A stretch of 36,009 nt of DNA. Source: Salinivirgaceae bacterium (lineage in GTDB: Bacteria > Bacteroidota > Bacteroidia > Bacteroidales > SZUA-534). The notes beneath the pieces are model-generated. The model saw nothing but the letters and a program-made list of their open reading frames with translations. It was not told where the DNA came from and did not search any database. The stretch is from the NCBI GenBank assembly GCA_016342715.1, contig JAEINW010000023.1:1-36009 (forward strand). Direction: 5' to 3'. Shown here in pieces: positions 15,199 through 24,181 of this stretch (position 1 is its first letter; every line of letters begins with the position of its first letter). A program made the position numbers and the translations under genes.

Positions 15199-15636
15199 TT
15201 ACATCATTGAATCAACGGTAGATTTAAGCTTTGCTTTAAACTTATCTGGATTTGTACGAGCATTCATAAATGCCTCATTAGTTAAATTAACAACCTTATC
15301 ACCTTTAATAATTAAAAGCGTTTGTCCACTTACTTTATATTGAGCCAACATTGGATTCTCTTTATCCTCTTCTCTGTTTATGGCTTGAAAAGAAACTTTT
15401 GTACCGTAATATTCTTTTAATGCTTCTTCGGTAACAGATTCTACTGCTTGACAAGTGGCACATCTGCGTGTTGCATGAAAGTAATAGGCTTTTACGTTGC
15501 TTGCTTGTTTGCTTTGCTTGCAAGCTACTGTAGTTTCTGAAGTGGTTTTTGTTTTCGAACTATTACAACATTGTGCTGAGATGCTTATTAAGCCAACAGC
15601 AAAAACAAAAGTTAGCGTACTAATTAATTTCTTCAT
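15199..15636 (-). CDS. arsF: ArsF-family periplasmic thiol protein
   Basis: 145 residues. Signal peptide (1-21) followed by CC at the mature N-terminus (SAQCCNSSK), a Ser/Thr/Lys linker, then a thioredoxin-like domain with YYFHATRRCATCQAVE (Cys59 and Cys62). Proteins of this kind are annotated as the ArsF subunit of nitrophenyl-compound nitroreductase. It lies between the small thioredoxin gene and arsG (1 bp), the arsE-F-G order. Which reductive chemistry it performs cannot be read from the sequence. Confidence 0.8.
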   Translation of the reverse strand: MKKLISTLTFVFAVGLISISAQCCNSSKTKTTSETTVACKQSKQASNVKAYYFHATRRCATCQAVESVTEEALKEYYGTKVSFQAINREEDKENPMLAQYKVSGQTLLIIKGDKVVNLTNEAFMNARTNPDKFKAKLKSTVDSMM

Positions 15637-15645
15637 CTGTGTGTG

Positions 15646-15918
15646 TTATTTAGTTAATAATTCTTTAATATCTGCTACAGAAGGTACTTTCCCCTTCACT
15701 ACCACTTTACCATCTACAACTAGAGCAGGGGTTGTCATCACTCCAAAATTCATAATTTCAACGATGTCTTCAACCTTAATTATATCGGCTTTAATTCCAA
15801 GCTCTTCAACAGCTTGATTGGTTAGTTTTTCGAGTGTTTTGCATTTTGCACAACCCGTTCCTAGTACTTTAATTTCCATGTTGGCTGGTTTTAAATTTTG
15901 TAAATCCATTTTATTCAA
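15646..15918 (-). CDS. Small thioredoxin-like (redox-active disulfide) protein, ArsE position
   Basis: 90 codons from the first ATG; the family usually starts at MEIKVLGTG, which is Met14 here (15879), so the shorter form of 77 residues may be correct. LGTGCAKCKTLEK is the active site (C-x2-C) and MTTPALVVDGKVV the cis-proline region. Such proteins precede arsF in ars operons of this type, so it may act as ArsE. An operator lies 13 bp upstream of the longer start, which fits either start. Cytoplasmic, no signal. Confidence 0.8.
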   Translation of the reverse strand: MNKMDLQNLKPANMEIKVLGTGCAKCKTLEKLTNQAVEELGIKADIIKVEDIVEIMNFGVMTTPALVVDGKVVVKGKVPSVADIKELLTK

Positions 15919-15930
15919 TTTTTATTATCT

Positions 15931-15955
15931 GTTCGTCATTCGCAAAATGGCGAAC
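15931..15955 (-). promoter_or_regulatory. Operator ahead of the arsE-F-G genes
   Basis: Contains GTTCGCCATTTTGCGAAT on the minus strand (13 of 18 matches to the arsR operator) inside a perfect TTCGC-AAAATG-GCGAA repeat, with an additional GTTCG at the other edge (15931-15935). It suggests that the three promoter regions of the arsenic cassette are under one ArsR. The -7 box is poor. Confidence 0.6.
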
Positions 15956-15974
15956 ATTATATCTAAATTTTTTT

Positions 15975-16274
15975 TTACAGTTTCAGAAATGCTTTAAATA
16001 AACTTTGTGCTTCAACCCAATTCTCTTTGTTGATACAGTACTTAATTTTTGGAGCTTCAATTTCACCTTGAATTAAGCCTGCATCTTTTAATTCTTTTAA
16101 ATGTTGAGAAAGAGTTGATTTGGCAATATTGAGTTCCTCATTTAAATCACCACTATAACAGCAGTTTTGATTCGATAGTAGCTCTAACACATACATACGA
16201 ACAGGATGCCCCATCGCTTTGGCGTATCTTGCTTTTCTCTTTTGCTCTTCTGTTATTACGTCTTTTTTTATCAT
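15975..16274 (-). CDS. arsR: ArsR repressor of the arsenic cassette
   Basis: 99 residues. YAKAMGHPVRMYVLELLSNQNCCYSGDL (20-44): adjacent Cys38-Cys39 lie at the DNA-binding-helix entry, where As(III)-sensing ArsR proteins place their thiols. The recognition helix is IAKSTLSQHLKELKDAGLI, then the wing KIKYCI. It is the first gene of the cassette and has a promoter with an overlapping GTTCG palindrome, so negative autoregulation relieved by arsenite or related metalloids is expected. Confidence 0.9.
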   Translation of the reverse strand: MIKKDVITEEQKRKARYAKAMGHPVRMYVLELLSNQNCCYSGDLNEELNIAKSTLSQHLKELKDAGLIQGEIEAPKIKYCINKENWVEAQSLFKAFLKL

Positions 16275-16278
16275 ATCT

Positions 16279-16324
16279 GTTCGTTAAATACCGAACAAAG
16301 GTATTTGTTTTTTCATAATTACAA
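16279..16324 (-). promoter_or_regulatory. arsR promoter with overlapping operator
   Basis: On the minus strand: TTG (16322-16324), 18 nt, then TACCTTTG (16296-16303), matching the Bacteroidota promoter pattern. Sharing the final G of the -7 box, the operator GTTCGGTATTTAACGAAC follows (16279-16296; arms GTTCG/CGAAC, spacer 8), just before the start at 16274. Confidence 0.75.
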
Positions 16325-16900
16325 TAAATGAATGTCATTTTTTTTTTGTGCGATGGAAGTTTGCACTCTTTTGTAAATGTGCAATATGTTTTTACTTTTT
16401 GAAAACGTAAATATAATTCACGTTTTTTTTTTAGTTTAATCAACAAGTTTAAACTCTGTTGCAATCAAAGATGTAGCCCTATTTATAACTGAGTAAGCTC
16501 CCTAAATTACAGATGCTTAGTCTAAGTTTAAAAAATTACTTTTTTGATAACTGACAGATAACAAGGGTTTTGCAATATGCTTAGAATTGAGAAATGAGTA
16601 AAAAACCCAAACAAAATCTTCTTGTGGAAGTTTATAATAATGAGACTATTGCATTTTACAAATAACACCTCGCTCTCTTAATTTTCGTAATTACATCGTG
16701 GGTTAAAGCCGTTCATAGTCTATTTTTGCAGTTTTTGGATTTACTATGATTTTAGCTCGTAAATTTTTGTTTCTAAAATACAAAGACCGATGACTTTTGG
16801 TCATGAGATAAGTTCGACTCGCAGCAAACAGCCGACGTTATTATAACGCTTTATGGAGTTTTTTCCCAACCAATGTTTAATACAAGCCTGTGCTTGATAC

Positions 16901-17062
16901 TTATTCTATTATTTTTCCTTGATATTTAATTAAGTGTCTTCTTATTAATCCTGTAACAGAGTCAATTTTATTATTTATTCTATAGTTTAGGTAAGTAGTA
17001 TCTCTTGTTCCAATAATTATTTTATCCTTTTTGTTAAGTGTTTCGTCAATTACACCAACCAT
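16901..17062 (-). pseudogene. Unidentified ORF remnant, 53 codons
   Basis: ATG at 17060-17062 to TAA at 16901-16903. Residues include DKIIIGTRDTTYLNYRINN and SVTGLIRRHLIKYQGKIIE, a composition that looks like real protein. The same frame stays open upstream of the ATG for 12 codons to a TAA, and these codons also look coding (SLNDIFGFKIYK), so the true start was probably lost. Family unknown. Confidence 0.4.
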
Positions 17063-17177
17063 TTTATATATTTTAAACCCAAAAATATCATTAAGACTTT
17101 ATTTTCTAATGGCGGTCATTAGAAATATATTCATCTAAACTGCTGTAAATAAATAATTTACAATGACATTTCGATAA

Positions 17178-17220
17178 AGAAAATCTAAATATTTCAACAA
17201 GTTGAAATGTAAGATTTTCT
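17178..17220. repeat. Long imperfect hairpin
   Basis: Arms of about 20 bp: left starts AGAAAATCT and ends TTTCAAC; right begins GTTGAAAT and ends AGATTTTCT, with a 2-nt loop and a small mismatched middle. It lies about 140 bp past the stop of the minus-strand stress-protein gene. A transcript end or a small palindromic repeat element are both possible. Confidence 0.5.
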
Positions 17221-17360
17221 AAATCGGGATATCTCAAATCTAGCCATTTGAAAGGCTTACGCTACGTTTTACTTTTCCAATGACTGATTTGGGTTAAAGG
17301 TATTCATTTCGGTTTTAGTCTTATGTTTTTTGAATTCTCAACGCAATATTTTTCAGATTT

Positions 17361-18218
17361 CTACTTTACGATCCATAAAGGCACTAACAGATCCTGATTA
17401 AAAAGCTCCTCAGTAACGCTTCCTACAATAAAGGAAGAGAAGGTGTTTCCGCCTTTGTCTCCAACAATAATTAGATCTACCTTGGAAGTTTCGGCTTTGG
17501 CACGCAGTTTTTCTGCAACCCCGCTCTCTCTTCCCGGAATAATTTCTGTAGTTAAGTCACCTTTATATCCAATCTTTTTTATAAATTTCTCATATTTTTC
17601 CTTTAAATGATTTTCTATCTTCAGATTGAGATGTTCTTTTGGAATGTAAGGAGAGAATTGAACCGGCACATTGTATACGTGCACCGCTTTTACTTTAGCC
17701 GCAGTGGTTCTCTGTAAATTTTCAGCCACTACAAAAACCTTTTTGCAAGCAGTTGAAAAATCTGTTCCCGCCCAAATATTGGTAATAAGCGGTTTCGCAT
17801 TTTTAGGGATAGATAGGATATTGCATTTAAGCAGACGCAGTAATTTTCCGCTAACTATTCCAATACCTTTTGACTTATTTTTATTTCCGATTAAAGCGAG
17901 CTGAATCTCATATTTGTTGACAATATAATTGATTAGGGATTCAGAATAAGGATCTTCTGAAATAAGCACTTCCCATTGTGCTGAAGATGTAAATTTTTCT
18001 TCTACCTTTTCATTTAACTCATCCCCAATTATTTCGTCAAGGTTAAGATCGCTTAACTGTTCTTCAAATAATTCCGAGATCTCATATTTTTTGATATTAT
18101 GTACAAAGTACACTTTTTTCACCTTAAGGATATCTGCAATATATGATGCATACTCAATTAAGGTGCTATCAATATCAGAAAGGTCTAAGGCTACCAGTAT
18201 GTTTTTTATTTCATTCAT
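17361..18218 (-). CDS. Two-domain universal stress protein (UspA family)
   Basis: 285 residues in two Usp domains. The first (5-138) opens NILVALDLSD and has a degenerate nucleotide loop. The second ends with LIIVGDKGGNTFSSFIVGSVTEEL, the G-x2-G-x9-G-(S/T) ATP-binding pattern. No signal peptide, so cytoplasmic. It follows the BCCT transporter by 2 bp and is likely co-transcribed; Usp proteins often accompany transporters and modulate them or sense energy state under osmotic stress. Confidence 0.9.
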   Translation of the reverse strand: MNEIKNILVALDLSDIDSTLIEYASYIADILKVKKVYFVHNIKKYEISELFEEQLSDLNLDEIIGDELNEKVEEKFTSSAQWEVLISEDPYSESLINYIVNKYEIQLALIGNKNKSKGIGIVSGKLLRLLKCNILSIPKNAKPLITNIWAGTDFSTACKKVFVVAENLQRTTAAKVKAVHVYNVPVQFSPYIPKEHLNLKIENHLKEKYEKFIKKIGYKGDLTTEIIPGRESGVAEKLRAKAETSKVDLIIVGDKGGNTFSSFIVGSVTEELFNQDLLVPLWIVK

Positions 18219-18220
18219 TA

Positions 18221-19852
18221 TTAAGATTCTTTAATGTTGTTTTTCTGATTAATATTTCGTTTTTTAACGATGGCAGAAACTATTTCCTCGTAATTTTCAA
18301 GTTCTTTTTGGGATTCCCGCTTTTTTAGTTTCTTCAGGTCTTCGCTTAAACCTTTGTAAAGTGAAAAGCACATAATTATTAAAATCACGGCAAAGGGCAA
18401 TCCTGTTACTATAGTGGCTGTTTGAAGAGCCTGTAATCCGCCGCCTATTAAAAGAACTGCAGCAACACCGCCTTCAGTAATGGCCCAAAATATTCTTTGA
18501 CCTACAGGCGCATCTATTTTGCCTCCGGAGGTTAAATTATCTACTACTAAAGATCCGGAATCTGAGGAGGTAATAAAGAATCCTGCAATTAATATTACTG
18601 CAATAATGTTAAGAATAAATGCAAAAGGATAATTTTCTAAAAACACAAACAGGGCAGTGGCAACATTATCATTCACGGCATTTGCAATAGTATCATCTCC
18701 AAGAAGCACCTGATGTAATGCTGTGCTTCCAAAAGCTGAGATCCAGAAAAAAGTTACAAGAGAAGGCACTATCAAAACGCCCAAAATAAACTCACGCACC
18801 GTGCGCCCTTTGGAAATACGGGCAATAAACATTCCAACAAAAGGTGACCAAGCAATCCACCACCCCCAGTAGAAAACTGTCCAAGCATTTTGCCAATTGG
18901 AACCGGTGTAACTTTCTGTCCAGGTTGCAACTTCAAGAAAACCAGATAAATAATTTCCGGTATTTTGTATAAATGATTTAAAAATAAAGATAGTTGGTCC
19001 TAATATCAATACTATCAGAATAAATAGCACTGCTATTCTCATATTCCATTCACTCAAAACTCTCACCCCTTTATCTACTCCCAAAACAACTGAAATGGTC
19101 GCAATTGCGGTTATTACTGTAATTAGTATAATTTGAGTTTGTACACCGCTATCTATTTCAAAAAGGTGATTTAATCCTGCCGCAATTTGTTGTACGCCCA
19201 TTCCTAAAGAAGTGGCAAGACCAAATAAAGTGGCGAGTACAGCAAAGATATCTATGGCATCTCCAATTTTTCCGTAAATTTTATTTCCTAAAAAAGGATA
19301 AAAAACCGATCTAATGGTAAGTGGAAGTCCGCGGGAATAAGTGAAATATGCAAGAGATAATCCTACCAATGCATAAACTGCCCAAGCATGAAAACCCCAG
19401 TGTAAAAAGGTAAATTTCATAGCTTCCTTGGCTGCTTCGGCAGTTCCGCCTTCTGCCATTGGTGGACTCAGGAAATGATAAATTGGTTCTGAAATACTCC
19501 AAAATAACAATCCAATTCCCATTCCTGCACTAAATAGCATCGCAAACCATGACATGGTTTTAAACTCGGGCTTTGCGCTTTGTCCTCCAATCCTTAACTG
19601 TCCAAATTTACTGAAGGCCAGATAAATCATAAATATTAGAAAAATATTTACACTTAACACAAAAAACCAACCCGCCTTATTTGCGACAAAATCCTGGGTT
19701 GCAGTAAAATAGTGTTCTGCCCTGTCTTTAAACATTAGGGTTAATGTTATTATTATTATGATGATAATAGCTGAGGTGAAAAATACAGGCCCATTTACAT
19801 CTAATCCAAAAATGGATTTTCTCTCATCACTTCTTATAATCTTCTTAGCCAT
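18221..19852 (-). CDS. BCCT-family betaine/choline/carnitine transporter
   Basis: 543 residues, about twelve transmembrane helices. GMGIGLLFWSISEP (110-123) carries the family's glycine-rich unwound segment and FYWGWWIAWSPFVGMFIARI (327-346) the tryptophan-rich substrate-binding signature. These proteins import compatible solutes with Na+ or H+. The C-terminal cytoplasmic tail (about 35 residues, highly charged) may be the osmosensor. It lies between a porin gene upstream (71 bp) and the Usp gene downstream (2 bp), a set that would take a solute across both membranes. Confidence 0.92.
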   Translation of the reverse strand: MAKKIIRSDERKSIFGLDVNGPVFFTSAIIIIIIITLTLMFKDRAEHYFTATQDFVANKAGWFFVLSVNIFLIFMIYLAFSKFGQLRIGGQSAKPEFKTMSWFAMLFSAGMGIGLLFWSISEPIYHFLSPPMAEGGTAEAAKEAMKFTFLHWGFHAWAVYALVGLSLAYFTYSRGLPLTIRSVFYPFLGNKIYGKIGDAIDIFAVLATLFGLATSLGMGVQQIAAGLNHLFEIDSGVQTQIILITVITAIATISVVLGVDKGVRVLSEWNMRIAVLFILIVLILGPTIFIFKSFIQNTGNYLSGFLEVATWTESYTGSNWQNAWTVFYWGWWIAWSPFVGMFIARISKGRTVREFILGVLIVPSLVTFFWISAFGSTALHQVLLGDDTIANAVNDNVATALFVFLENYPFAFILNIIAVILIAGFFITSSDSGSLVVDNLTSGGKIDAPVGQRIFWAITEGGVAAVLLIGGGLQALQTATIVTGLPFAVILIIMCFSLYKGLSEDLKKLKKRESQKELENYEEIVSAIVKKRNINQKNNIKES

Positions 19853-19923
19853 AAAACATGTTGTTTTTTTGATGTATTTTAATTTCTATTAGAGTTTGAA
19901 AACCTCCATATTATATATAAATT

Positions 19924-21075
19924 TTAAAAATAGTAGCCAATATTAATGTTAAACCTTGCTTCCCATTTGGCATCCGGATTCCCTTTGGCGAAATCGTCGA
20001 CAAAATTTCCACCTAACCATGAATGATTGTATCCCGTGGCATAATCAATATACGCATATACACTTGCGGCAGAGACTAATACTCCGGTTACATTCAGATA
20101 AGAATCGGTAAATCCGGAGGCTTTTTTCTGCATAAAAGCAAAATCATTATAAAACTGCAAATTTGTAATAGGCCCCCATTCTACAGGAACATTTCTGGAG
20201 ATCGCCAAAGAATACATATTAAAATCGGCAGCAACTTCATAAGGTGCTCCATAGGCAGCCATCGTAACTGTATTTGTAGGTTCACCTTGGGCATTCTTTG
20301 GGTTATGGGTAGCAGTAATAAATTGTGCTTTTCCATTCCATTTCCCTTTGCTTATTTCGTAATGAGCGGCAAAAGCAGCGTGATCTCCCATTTTTTCAGT
20401 GTCTATATTATATAGACCACCGTATTCCAGAGAAACACCCAATTTACTTGCAGATTCTTTTCCAAATTTGTAGATAAATTTTCCGTTGAATTGATTTACC
20501 TCTTTGTTTCTTCCTGTGATATCATAAGAATATCGCTTTGAAGAAGTTTCGGTATTGTTGCCAAATCTCAATTCTTCCGCATTTTTAAAGAATGCCAGTT
20601 GATATTCAAATTTCTCTCCTGTATGCAAGTATTTCACACCCATATCATGGTCATCTTCCAGCCCTACATAATAAGTCAGGCTGAAAAACCAGTTGTGAGA
20701 GTTGTATTGTTGAATTCCAAAAGGAACCTGAGTTAAACCAATATGAATTTGATTCAGTTCATTGAAATGGTAAGCTATCCAACCCTGTTTTAGGAATCCA
20801 CCTCCAAAACCTTCAGAATACAATCTGTATTCAGCATTCAGCAATATTCCTTTATAAGCTGCTTCGGTATTTATCCTGAACATATCATATCCAAAATCTC
20901 CACCACGTTTTTTCTGACCTTCTTTCCAAGAAGATAAATTATAGTTGAAACGCAATGCTCCGCCAATTTTGAGTTCTGGTTTTTCCTGAGCCATTATAGG
21001 AAATGCCATTAGCAAGGCTAATATTGCAAGGCAAAAATTTTTTGAGAATTGCAAACGAATAATTTTTTCTAACAT
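19924..21075 (-). CDS. Outer-membrane porin-like protein
   Basis: 383 residues. Signal peptide (1-29, ending PIMAQ), then many alternating aromatic beta strands and a last strand ending in Phe (RFNINIGYYF), which is the outer-membrane insertion signal. The pattern recalls phosphate- and anion-selective porins (EKPELKIGGALRFNY; GLTQVPFGIQQYNSHNWFFS). It is upstream of the BCCT transporter with 71 bp between. It could supply the solute for it; specificity cannot be read from sequence. Confidence 0.8.
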   Translation of the reverse strand: MLEKIIRLQFSKNFCLAILALLMAFPIMAQEKPELKIGGALRFNYNLSSWKEGQKKRGGDFGYDMFRINTEAAYKGILLNAEYRLYSEGFGGGFLKQGWIAYHFNELNQIHIGLTQVPFGIQQYNSHNWFFSLTYYVGLEDDHDMGVKYLHTGEKFEYQLAFFKNAEELRFGNNTETSSKRYSYDITGRNKEVNQFNGKFIYKFGKESASKLGVSLEYGGLYNIDTEKMGDHAAFAAHYEISKGKWNGKAQFITATHNPKNAQGEPTNTVTMAAYGAPYEVAADFNMYSLAISRNVPVEWGPITNLQFYNDFAFMQKKASGFTDSYLNVTGVLVSAASVYAYIDYATGYNHSWLGGNFVDDFAKGNPDAKWEARFNINIGYYF

Positions 21076-21604
21076 ATAGTGATTATAAATATCAATTAAA
21101 TTGGTAGTAAAACCATTAAATTTATGAGAAAAATAAAAAAAAACAGGAAATAAACAAATGATTGTAAGTAAAAGAGCGGCGGTAACACAATAATAGTTGC
21201 AACATGATGACTCCCGTTAAGGTACAACGGAATAAAGGATCCATGAAAAAACATTGGAGAAAGAAAAACTATACAGTGAAGAAAAATCAGCCTTACTAAA
21301 TCCTTCTGTAAGCAATTAATAGCTATTATTATAAGGTCTGCTTAAGTTAAACCTACGACATCATGCAATTGTTTGGAAAAATTATTTAGCTTCATTTTTT
21401 TAATACAAAGTTACCAAACTTCTACGAAATAGCGGATTGGAACTTTAGTTTGTTAAAATTAACAATGTCTAACTGTCTGATATGTTACTGTCAAAGATGT
21501 TGGAATATTTCAAAAAGCTCTCTCTATTTATAAACACAGCCATAACTATATTATTCGTCAGATTTGTGAAATATATGAACTTTTGTAAGCGCACTCCCTA
21601 ATCG
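21076..21604. other. Intergenic stretch upstream of the porin
   Basis: No gene seen. Short inverted repeat CCGTT..AACGG at 21214-21230. A TAACTTTG (minus strand, 21406-21413) could be a -7 box for the porin operon, but the -33 element is absent and the leader would be long. Confidence 0.4.
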
Positions 21605-22984
21605 TTACTTTTTTTCTGTTTGTAAAAGTGTAAGCATTTTCTCAATCTCATCAACCATGGTAATTGACAATCTTTCTAGTGCTTGTTTACCTGCTAAATC
21701 AAAACTTGCTCCACCACCGTTTATTTCCTGAAGTGATTTTCTGAAAATCTCGTCGCCAGTTGAGTTTATAATTAGGGCTATACTTCCACTTGCAAAAGCA
21801 GTATGAATTCCCTGCATTTCAGTTCCTTTGCGTATTTGAGCATTTGCTTCCAGAATAAAATCAGCCATATCGTCAAATTCAGTGACAATAAAATTTAGTT
21901 CGGTAATTTTTTGCTTGGCTTTTATCAGCGTTATAGGATTATTTGTTATGTTTTCAAAATTAGTTACATTCGATTGAATAAAAACATTAGCCGGTATAAC
22001 ATTTATTGACACATTTGCAGAGGGTAAATTTAGTCCTGCAAATGCATCATAAAAAGCAGTTTTGCTATCAATACCAGCAAGCGCCCAAATATCAGGTATT
22101 ATTTTGACCTGAAAATTCCCATTTTCATATATCTTTTTTATTTCAAAAGTGGTTTTGCCGTTGGCATTTGTTGGTTCAATAAAATTATACTCTATTTTAT
22201 TTATAGGCGCTTGAGCTTTTATTGGCAAGTCTTTAAAGGGTATTAGCGTTCCGTTTGCATTCATTATTTTTGCTTCAACGTTTACCTTTTTAAACGAGGA
22301 AGCATATTTACTTGATTTAATAAAATTGGGAGTGCAAGTAATTTGAAGGGCAGCCAATATGTTGTTTAATTCTATAAAAATATCAACATCAAGGTATGAG
22401 CTCATTTCCTCGTTAATATTTTTTATACCCATACCTCTAAAACTTCCAATAGAATTTCCTGCTTTAGCAAAAAAAGTAAGGGCTGTTATTATATTATTAT
22501 TTTTTAATGCCGTTTGTCCAAGTTTAAAATATTGCGATGCTTCCTTTTTTGCAATCAACTGTTTTTGCATCATAATCTGCTTGTACTTCGATTTTGAAAG
22601 ACGATAATACACCCAATATTCTTTTTTGTTTTCCCATTTTTCAAACTCTTCATATCCTTGTAATTGCGATTTTGCAAAACTGTTTATATTCGACTCAAAT
22701 GTTTGCGAAATAATTCCAGCATCTTCAATTACCTTATTGCTTGTTTCTGATACTATAGAAACTGTAATGTTTGAGGTTATGCGAGCTAATGCAGTATTAC
22801 GAGCCTTATCCATATAGTTATTGTCCGATTTTAATGCATTACCGATACCAATATAATAATCGGTATCAATGGGTGAATGCTTTACCCAAGCAGGTTGTGT
22901 TAATGTTACAACTGACACAAATAGTGACATAACTAATACTGATGCCTTTTTAATGAATAAAAAATTTAAGTTCTGTACTTCCAT
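21605..22984 (-). CDS. LPP20-like periplasmic protein
   Basis: 459 residues. Signal peptide or N-anchor (about 10-32), then a domain with YYIGIGNALKSDNNYMDKARNTALARI and many Ser/Asn residues that resembles LPP20/FlgP-type proteins (helical repeat DKAR..AL). The rest is long and beta-rich, with a late segment ADFILEANAQIRKG and GGGASFDLAGKQALERL similar to the lipoprotein partners of CsgG/FlgO. No lipobox Cys is visible. It follows the FlgO-like gene by about 180 bp and probably works with it. Confidence 0.65.
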   Translation of the reverse strand: MEVQNLNFLFIKKASVLVMSLFVSVVTLTQPAWVKHSPIDTDYYIGIGNALKSDNNYMDKARNTALARITSNITVSIVSETSNKVIEDAGIISQTFESNINSFAKSQLQGYEEFEKWENKKEYWVYYRLSKSKYKQIMMQKQLIAKKEASQYFKLGQTALKNNNIITALTFFAKAGNSIGSFRGMGIKNINEEMSSYLDVDIFIELNNILAALQITCTPNFIKSSKYASSFKKVNVEAKIMNANGTLIPFKDLPIKAQAPINKIEYNFIEPTNANGKTTFEIKKIYENGNFQVKIIPDIWALAGIDSKTAFYDAFAGLNLPSANVSINVIPANVFIQSNVTNFENITNNPITLIKAKQKITELNFIVTEFDDMADFILEANAQIRKGTEMQGIHTAFASGSIALIINSTGDEIFRKSLQEINGGGASFDLAGKQALERLSITMVDEIEKMLTLLQTEKK

Positions 22985-23163
22985 TAGCTATACATTTATT
23001 AGTTTGAAAGAATATGTTATAAGCATAAATCCGCAAGTAAGGGTTTGACTTATTTATAATTAATGTGTTAGATAAATTGTTGGTTTTTTAATCAAGTCTT
23101 CACTGTCATAACATTAAACCGTTTTACTGCGGATTCTAAATTTTCGATAATCCTCTATTTGTT

Positions 23164-24135
23164 TTATCTGCTAAATTTTAATTTTCTAAATTCAGCAAAA
23201 CTATTTTTATCATTTATAGCAATTTTTAATAATGAAATACTTTCTGCATTAGGGTCAATATCCTCGAATTTAAATGCAGCTTTTGTAGGTACTTTGCTAA
23301 TAAGCAGATGTTTTAAATAAGAGTAATTGTTTTTTGACCCAATAGCTACGTTTTTACAAATGTATTCCTGACCTAAATTGTCATATAGTTTTGTTACACG
23401 CAAATCACTAGCTAATGGTCTAAATTCTATATCGTTATTTGATTTGTTTGTAAAAATGACTTCTACAATTGCTTGTTTCGACGCTGTTAATTTAACTGAC
23501 ATAATCTCTAATTTTATATCACCAATGGAACCTTTTGCAAGTGCTTTTCCCGAAACCTCATTGTTTGATGAGCTATTTGAGGTTGAATTACTGCCTTCAG
23601 ATGGTTTGCTTATTTCTTTACCCAGCATTGTAATTAAATGGTCTTCGCGTATAATACTAACCGATGCTACAGCAAAAACATTAGCTTGATCGGTTTCTAT
23701 CATTCGGGCATTTAATCTAATGGCATCACCTCGGTCAGTTATTGTTCCTGTAACAATTGCATCAACACCCAGTAGTTTGCCAATTTGAGCTGCGGAACTT
23801 GCATCAAGCAGACCCGAAGTGCCTAACTTTTGTTCTTGTAGCACCTTATTTAGTAATTGTCTTTCAATTACCTGAAATTTGCCAGTTTTAAAAAGCTTGG
23901 TAGTCAACTCTTCTGGAATTAGTTTTCCTAATTCGGTTACTGTTCCATTTACATCGGGAAACTCCATTATAGCTATTTGAGTTTTACCTTCCTCATTAAA
24001 ACTTTTAACCATTTGTCGGGTAAGATTTTTTATTTGAACATCAAACTCTTTGGGTTTTGAGCCTCCAAACACTTGTGCATTTGCATCAATAAGTGTACAA
24101 ATTGTTAATACTGTTGCTAAAATAATTTTTGTCAT
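23164..24135 (-). CDS. FlgO/CsgG-like outer-membrane-associated protein
   Basis: The first ATG (24219) gives 351 codons, but Met29 at 24135 starts a good signal peptide (MTKIILATVLTICTLIDANAQ), so I take 323 residues. IAIMEFPDVNGTVTELGKLIPEELTTKL and KFQVIERQLLNKVLQEQKLGTSG match FlgO/CsgG families, as does GKLLGVDAIVTGTITDRGD. The C-terminal 120 residues form a separate beta-rich part after a Ser/Asn linker. Homologues attach flagella or curli export in other phyla; here no flagellar genes exist, so the role is more likely envelope assembly or secretion. Confidence 0.75.
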   Translation of the reverse strand: MTKIILATVLTICTLIDANAQVFGGSKPKEFDVQIKNLTRQMVKSFNEEGKTQIAIMEFPDVNGTVTELGKLIPEELTTKLFKTGKFQVIERQLLNKVLQEQKLGTSGLLDASSAAQIGKLLGVDAIVTGTITDRGDAIRLNARMIETDQANVFAVASVSIIREDHLITMLGKEISKPSEGSNSTSNSSSNNEVSGKALAKGSIGDIKLEIMSVKLTASKQAIVEVIFTNKSNNDIEFRPLASDLRVTKLYDNLGQEYICKNVAIGSKNNYSYLKHLLISKVPTKAAFKFEDIDPNAESISLLKIAINDKNSFAEFRKLKFSR

Positions 24136-24181
24136 ACGATTAATTTTTTTGTATGTTGAAAATGGAAAAAACACTTTTGTA

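Larger units (their letters stand above)
16325..17360. other. Long intergenic stretch with gene relic and hairpin
   Basis: About 1 kb between arsR and the universal stress protein gene without an intact gene. It holds a relic ORF (16901-17062), a long hairpin (17178-17220) and a short 23-codon frame from 16594 that I do not trust. It looks like a junction between two blocks of genes. Confidence 0.5.

Noticed and set aside
16153-16464. Minus-strand ORF overlapping arsR
   Set aside because: Overlaps the well-supported arsR and its promoter; Lys-rich low-complexity product.
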